Shown: piece after piece, positions 5,786 through 7,977 of the stretch
How the letters are laid out: each line of letters opens with the position of its first letter
Position numbering within the stretch: the stretch's first letter is position 1
Origin: UBA9630 sp037137555
GTDB lineage: Bacteria; Patescibacteriota; Minisyncoccia; Moranbacterales; UBA2206
Assembly (NCBI GenBank): GCA_037137555.1
Contig: JBAXKA010000044.1
Coordinates: 1 to 7,977, forward strand
DNA length: 7,977 nt
Direction: 5' to 3'
Position numbers and translations under genes: made by a program
The notes under the pieces: generated by a model
What the model was told of the DNA's origin: nothing
The model's database searches: none
Seen by the model: only the letters and a program-made list of their open reading frames with translations

Positions 5786-6333
5786 TGAATAATTTCGGCA
5801 ACTTTTCGAATTGTTTCTTCCAAATAACCTTCTTCATTAATAACCTTAAAATCATAGATATCTTCGTGCTTCATCCATTCGCGTGTATATGCCATTCGCT
5901 CTTCCAGGTATTGTTCGCTTACAGTCGGATCGCGTCGGACAATTCTTTGACGCAAAATTTCCAAAGATGGCGGAGCAATATAAATCGATTTCATATCGGG
6001 AAATTTAGTTTTAGCCGAGATTACTCCTTTATATTCAATTTTCCAAAGTCCGATTTTGCCTGAATTATTGACACGCTCCAATTCTGTCCTTGTAACACCA
6101 TAAAGATTGTCGTTATATTCTTTTGTCCATTCTGCCAATTCATCATTTTTAATTTTTTCCTCAAATTCAGTTTGAGAAATATAATAATAATTGATGCCAT
6201 GCACCTCACCTTGACGCATTTTTCTTGTTGTGGAAGTCACAATTTTTTCAATCGGCAGAATTTTTTTTAGTCCATCAATAACACTATCTTCGCCAGCGCC
6301 AGATGGACCAGAAATAATAAAAATATTAGACAT
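5773..6333 (-). CDS. gmk: Guanylate kinase homologue with altered P-loop and base-recognition site
   Basis: A 186-residue protein of guanylate kinase length and layout; the family turns GMP (or dGMP) plus ATP into GDP. Conserved parts: the glycine-rich loop (GPSGAG, 9-14), the GMP-binding STTRKMRQGE (34-43), Y49/Y50, E68-W69, Y78-G79, IAPPS (119-123), RIVRR (130-134) and ERM (145-147). Two key sites differ. The P-loop reads GPSGAGEDS, so the ATP-binding lysine is E15 (codon GAA) with D16 next to it. The usual LDID strand reads WKIE (97-100), so the Asp that contacts guanine is K98. The fold is clearly the GMP-kinase fold, but normal catalysis and substrate choice are in doubt. I have an impression that Parcubacteria share this version; that needs checking. 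It sits between rpsA (31-base gap) and tilS (13-base overlap) and has no Shine-Dalgarno sequence. Confidence 0.8.
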   Translation of the reverse strand: MSNIFIISGPSGAGEDSVIDGLKKILPIEKIVTSTTRKMRQGEVHGINYYYISQTEFEEKIKNDELAEWTKEYNDNLYGVTRTELERVNNSGKIGLWKIEYKGVISAKTKFPDMKSIYIAPPSLEILRQRIVRRDPTVSEQYLEERMAYTREWMKHEDIYDFKVINEEGYLEETIRKVAEIIQCQI

Positions 6334-6364
6334 GCTTTTTTAAAAAATAAATTAAACTTTAAAT

Positions 6365-7762
6365 TTATTCTTGCTCTGGTTTTTTTTCTTCTTCATTTTT
6401 CTTGTCTTCTGCTTTTTTCTTCTTCTCTTTTTTTACTTTTTTTTCTTTCTTGATTTCTTCAGTCGTTGTCAGATCAGCGTCTGCTGTTTTTTCGACTTTT
6501 TCTTTGACTGATTTTTTTTCCTTATTAGCATCAATCAATGTTAAGCCCATGCGATGTTCGCGTGGTTCCATCGAAAGTATTTTCCAGCTATAATCACCGC
6601 CAATTTTAATTAAATCATTAATAGTTTTTTCAGGATGAGCATTTAATATTTCGCTAATATGTGCTAGGCCGTGAATATCATTATCCAAATAAACAAAAGC
6701 ACCAAAGTGATTTATTTTATGCACTTTTCCTGTTACGATATCCCCCATTTTATATTTATCCTTCGCCTCACTCCATGGATCTGCTTGCAAAGCCCGAATA
6801 GACAATGAAATTTTATCATTATCAATGCCAATAATTTTAGCATCAACCTTATCTCCCACTTTCACTATTGTTCTTGGATTTTCAATTAATTGCCAAGCCA
6901 ATTCAGAAATATGCACCAAGCCTTCCACTTTTTCTTTTTCACTTATTTCTCCTGAATAATTAGCTGGAGAAAATTTCACAAAAGCTCCAAAATCAACCAC
7001 ACCACTAATTTCACCAGAAATAATATCGCCCATACTAAAATTAGCAATAGTTTCTTTTTCTTTTTCACTTTGAGCGGCTTTTTCGCTAGCAATTAATTTA
7101 TCCGCTTCTCTATCAATATCAATAACACAAACTTCCAATTCTTTGCCGACTAATTTTTTAAGCAAATTAAGAATTTTATTTTTATCGCCATCTTCAACAC
7201 GAGGATAATTTTTACTAGCAAGTTGTGAAACAGGCAAGAATCCAGAAATACCATTGATTTCAATCAACAAGCCACCTTTGTTCGCACTAATAATTTTAGT
7301 TTTAATTTTATCTCCCGCATCTCTTTTTTTCTCAACATCTTCCCAAGCTTTTTCATAAGAAGCTTCGCGGATAGATAATTCAATATAACCTTCTTCATTT
7401 TCCAAATCCGTCACAGTAGCAGAAACCTTATCGCCTATTTTCAGTTTGTTCGTTCCCATGCCATCTTTTATTTCTTTGCCCAAAACTAAACCTGCTCCGA
7501 ATGGACCAAGATCAAGATAAATTTCACTGGTAGAAACTTCCAAAACTATTCCGATTATCGTGTCACCAATTGAAGGAAATTCAATCGGACTCTTTGCGAG
7601 CAATTGATCCATGACAGAAACTTTTTTTTCTTCAACATTGTCTTCGCTTGCTATCTTTTTAGTTGTTTTGATACTTGTTTTTTCATCACTTAGATTATCC
7701 ACTTCGGTTGCCAGATTGGCTAATAAATCATTCATTGAATTAATTTTTTTTGTAGCTGACAT
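6365..7762 (-). CDS. rpsA: Small ribosomal subunit protein S1 (four S1 domains)
   Basis: A 465-residue RNA-binding protein that helps the 30S subunit capture mRNA, important where Shine-Dalgarno sequences are weak or absent, as here. After a charged N-terminal region (1-60) come four S1/OB domains: about 66-132 (GDTIIGIVLEVS), 150-229 (GDKIKTKIISANKGGLLIEI...GFLPVSQL), 245-324 (GDIISGEISGVVDFGAFVKF...VEGLVHISEL) and 340-410 (GDIVTGKVHKINHFGAFVYL...GLAHISEI). A Lys/Glu-rich low-complexity tail covers about 413-465. E. coli S1 has six domains (557 residues); four-domain forms are common elsewhere. I chose the ATG at 7762. An in-frame GTG at 7768 would add two residues, and neither has a Shine-Dalgarno sequence. 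It heads the gmk-tilS-ftsH block. The leader (7763-7882) has an attenuator-like structure. Confidence 0.9.
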   Translation of the reverse strand: MSATKKINSMNDLLANLATEVDNLSDEKTSIKTTKKIASEDNVEEKKVSVMDQLLAKSPIEFPSIGDTIIGIVLEVSTSEIYLDLGPFGAGLVLGKEIKDGMGTNKLKIGDKVSATVTDLENEEGYIELSIREASYEKAWEDVEKKRDAGDKIKTKIISANKGGLLIEINGISGFLPVSQLASKNYPRVEDGDKNKILNLLKKLVGKELEVCVIDIDREADKLIASEKAAQSEKEKETIANFSMGDIISGEISGVVDFGAFVKFSPANYSGEISEKEKVEGLVHISELAWQLIENPRTIVKVGDKVDAKIIGIDNDKISLSIRALQADPWSEAKDKYKMGDIVTGKVHKINHFGAFVYLDNDIHGLAHISEILNAHPEKTINDLIKIGGDYSWKILSMEPREHRMGLTLIDANKEKKSVKEKVEKTADADLTTTEEIKKEKKVKKEKKKKAEDKKNEEEKKPEQE

Positions 7763-7781
7763 TAGCACTACAAGTTAAATA

Positions 7782-7787
7782 ATTATA
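7782..7787 (-). promoter_or_regulatory. Possible -10 box close to rpsA
   Basis: A consensus TATAAT on the minus strand lies 19 bases before the rpsA ATG (13 before the alternative GTG). At 17 bases upstream the -35 position reads only TTTTTA, inside the T-tract of the terminator-like hairpin, so the match is half a promoter. It could drive an mRNA with a leader of about 12 bases that bypasses the hairpin. It could also be chance in A/T-rich DNA. Confidence 0.35.
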
Positions 7788-7799
7788 ATGTCCATTTTT

Positions 7800-7831
7800 A
7801 AAAATAAAAAAATGCCAAGAACTAATCGGCA
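7800..7831 (-). terminator. Intrinsic terminator-like hairpin in the rpsA leader
   Basis: On the minus strand TGCCGA (7831-7826) pairs with TTGGCA (7818-7813): 6 bp with one G-T wobble and a 7-base loop. It is followed at once by TTTTTTTATTTTT (7812-7800). It can serve either as the terminator of a gene to the right of the window or as an attenuator of rpsA. Its 5' arm can pair instead with 7879-7867, which supports the attenuator reading. Confidence 0.55.
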
Positions 7832-7879
7832 AAGACAGGAATTAAAGCATTCCCCTGACTAAACTTCTTTAATAATTAG
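7822..7879 (-). promoter_or_regulatory. Candidate antiterminator helix of the rpsA leader
   Basis: On the minus strand CTAAT-TAT-TAAAG (7879-7867) can pair with CTTTG-CCG-ATTAG (7834-7822). This gives five pairs, a 3x3 internal loop and five more pairs, one of them a wobble. It encloses a small hairpin with a GGAAT/ATTCC stem (within 7857-7836). The helix uses up the 5' arm of the terminator-like hairpin, so the two structures exclude each other. Found by eye; no folding energy was computed. Confidence 0.4.
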
Positions 7880-7888
7880 CATATTTAG

Positions 7889-7917
7889 AGTGTATAACAT
7901 CTTTCTTGTTTTGGCAA
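7889..7917 (-). promoter_or_regulatory. Candidate upstream promoter for the rpsA operon
   Basis: On the minus strand TTGCCA (7917-7912, five of six consensus bases) is followed after 17 bases by TACACT (7894-7889, four of six). Transcription would start near 7882, just before the antiterminator-like strand, and give a leader of about 120 bases to rpsA. The remaining bases, 7918-7977, contain only a short 5-bp inverted repeat (7944-7957) and no gene that I can support. Confidence 0.4.
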
Positions 7918-7977
7918 ATTTAAGTCTACTCCAACGCAACATGAGCCTGAAGAGGCTAAATCTGCTAAGATATGGGA

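Noticed and set aside
6370..6520. Lys/Glu-rich, A-run-rich 3' end of rpsA as a possible frameshift or pseudogene tail
   Set aside because: The frame stays open to a normal TAA, and charged low-complexity tails are common in S1 proteins.
7871..7900. dif-like site (AATTAGCATAT resembles the XerC arm of dif)
   Set aside because: Only one arm matches. The spacer is too long and the other side does not resemble the XerD arm.
7898..7977. Possible plus-strand coding at the right edge (frame reading KFKSTPTQHEPEEAKSAKIW, or a start at ATG 7941)
   Set aside because: The first frame has no start codon, the second is only 12 codons with no ribosome binding site, and two minus-strand frames are open here as well. 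The stretch is too short to decide.

Overview
The window looks like part of a small, AT-rich bacterial chromosome, most likely from the Candidate Phyla Radiation (Patescibacteria, Parcubacteria-like). This assignment is an inference. It rests on the AT-rich composition, the tight packing of genes, tRNA genes without an encoded CCA end, GC-rich palindromic repeats of the gtcccgcc/ggcgggac type between genes, a divergent guanylate kinase and a Xer recombinase with a lysine/asparagine-rich insertion. The standard genetic code fits, and all seven complete genes end in TAA.

Layout. Positions 1-360 (minus) hold the start of an unrecognised membrane-anchored protein that runs off the left edge; it has the only convincing Shine-Dalgarno sequence in the window. 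A compact intergenic region (361-487) appears to carry divergent promoters with overlapping -35 boxes. Next come a Xer-type tyrosine recombinase (488-1423, plus) and a small hypothetical protein (1451-1699, plus). Positions 1700-1792 contain two GC-rich palindromes, one of which carries a copy of the neighbouring tRNA 3' end. Two minus-strand tRNA genes follow: one with anticodon CAT (1793-1864; Ile2 or elongator Met) and tRNA-Val(GAC) (1889-1962), with a good promoter just upstream.

The rest is a single minus-strand block, transcribed right to left: rpsA (ribosomal protein S1), gmk-like, tilS, ftsH and an integral membrane protein. gmk and tilS overlap by 13 bases and the other gaps are 9-42 bases, so the block probably behaves as an operon with an extra internal promoter in front of ftsH. 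tilS and ftsH are neighbours in many bacteria. TilS makes lysidine at the wobble base of tRNA-Ile(CAT), and a candidate substrate tRNA lies at the far end of the same block.

The points most worth a second look are: (i) the guanylate kinase homologue, whose P-loop lysine is Glu and whose base-recognition Asp is Lys; (ii) the leader of rpsA, where a candidate promoter, a seven-codon mini-ORF, an antiterminator-like helix and a mutually exclusive terminator-like hairpin line up as in an attenuator; (iii) the general lack of Shine-Dalgarno sequences with promoters placed almost on the start codons; and (iv) the palindromes and duplicated tRNA end next to the recombinase gene. The last ~80 bases (7895-7977) contain nothing I can assign.
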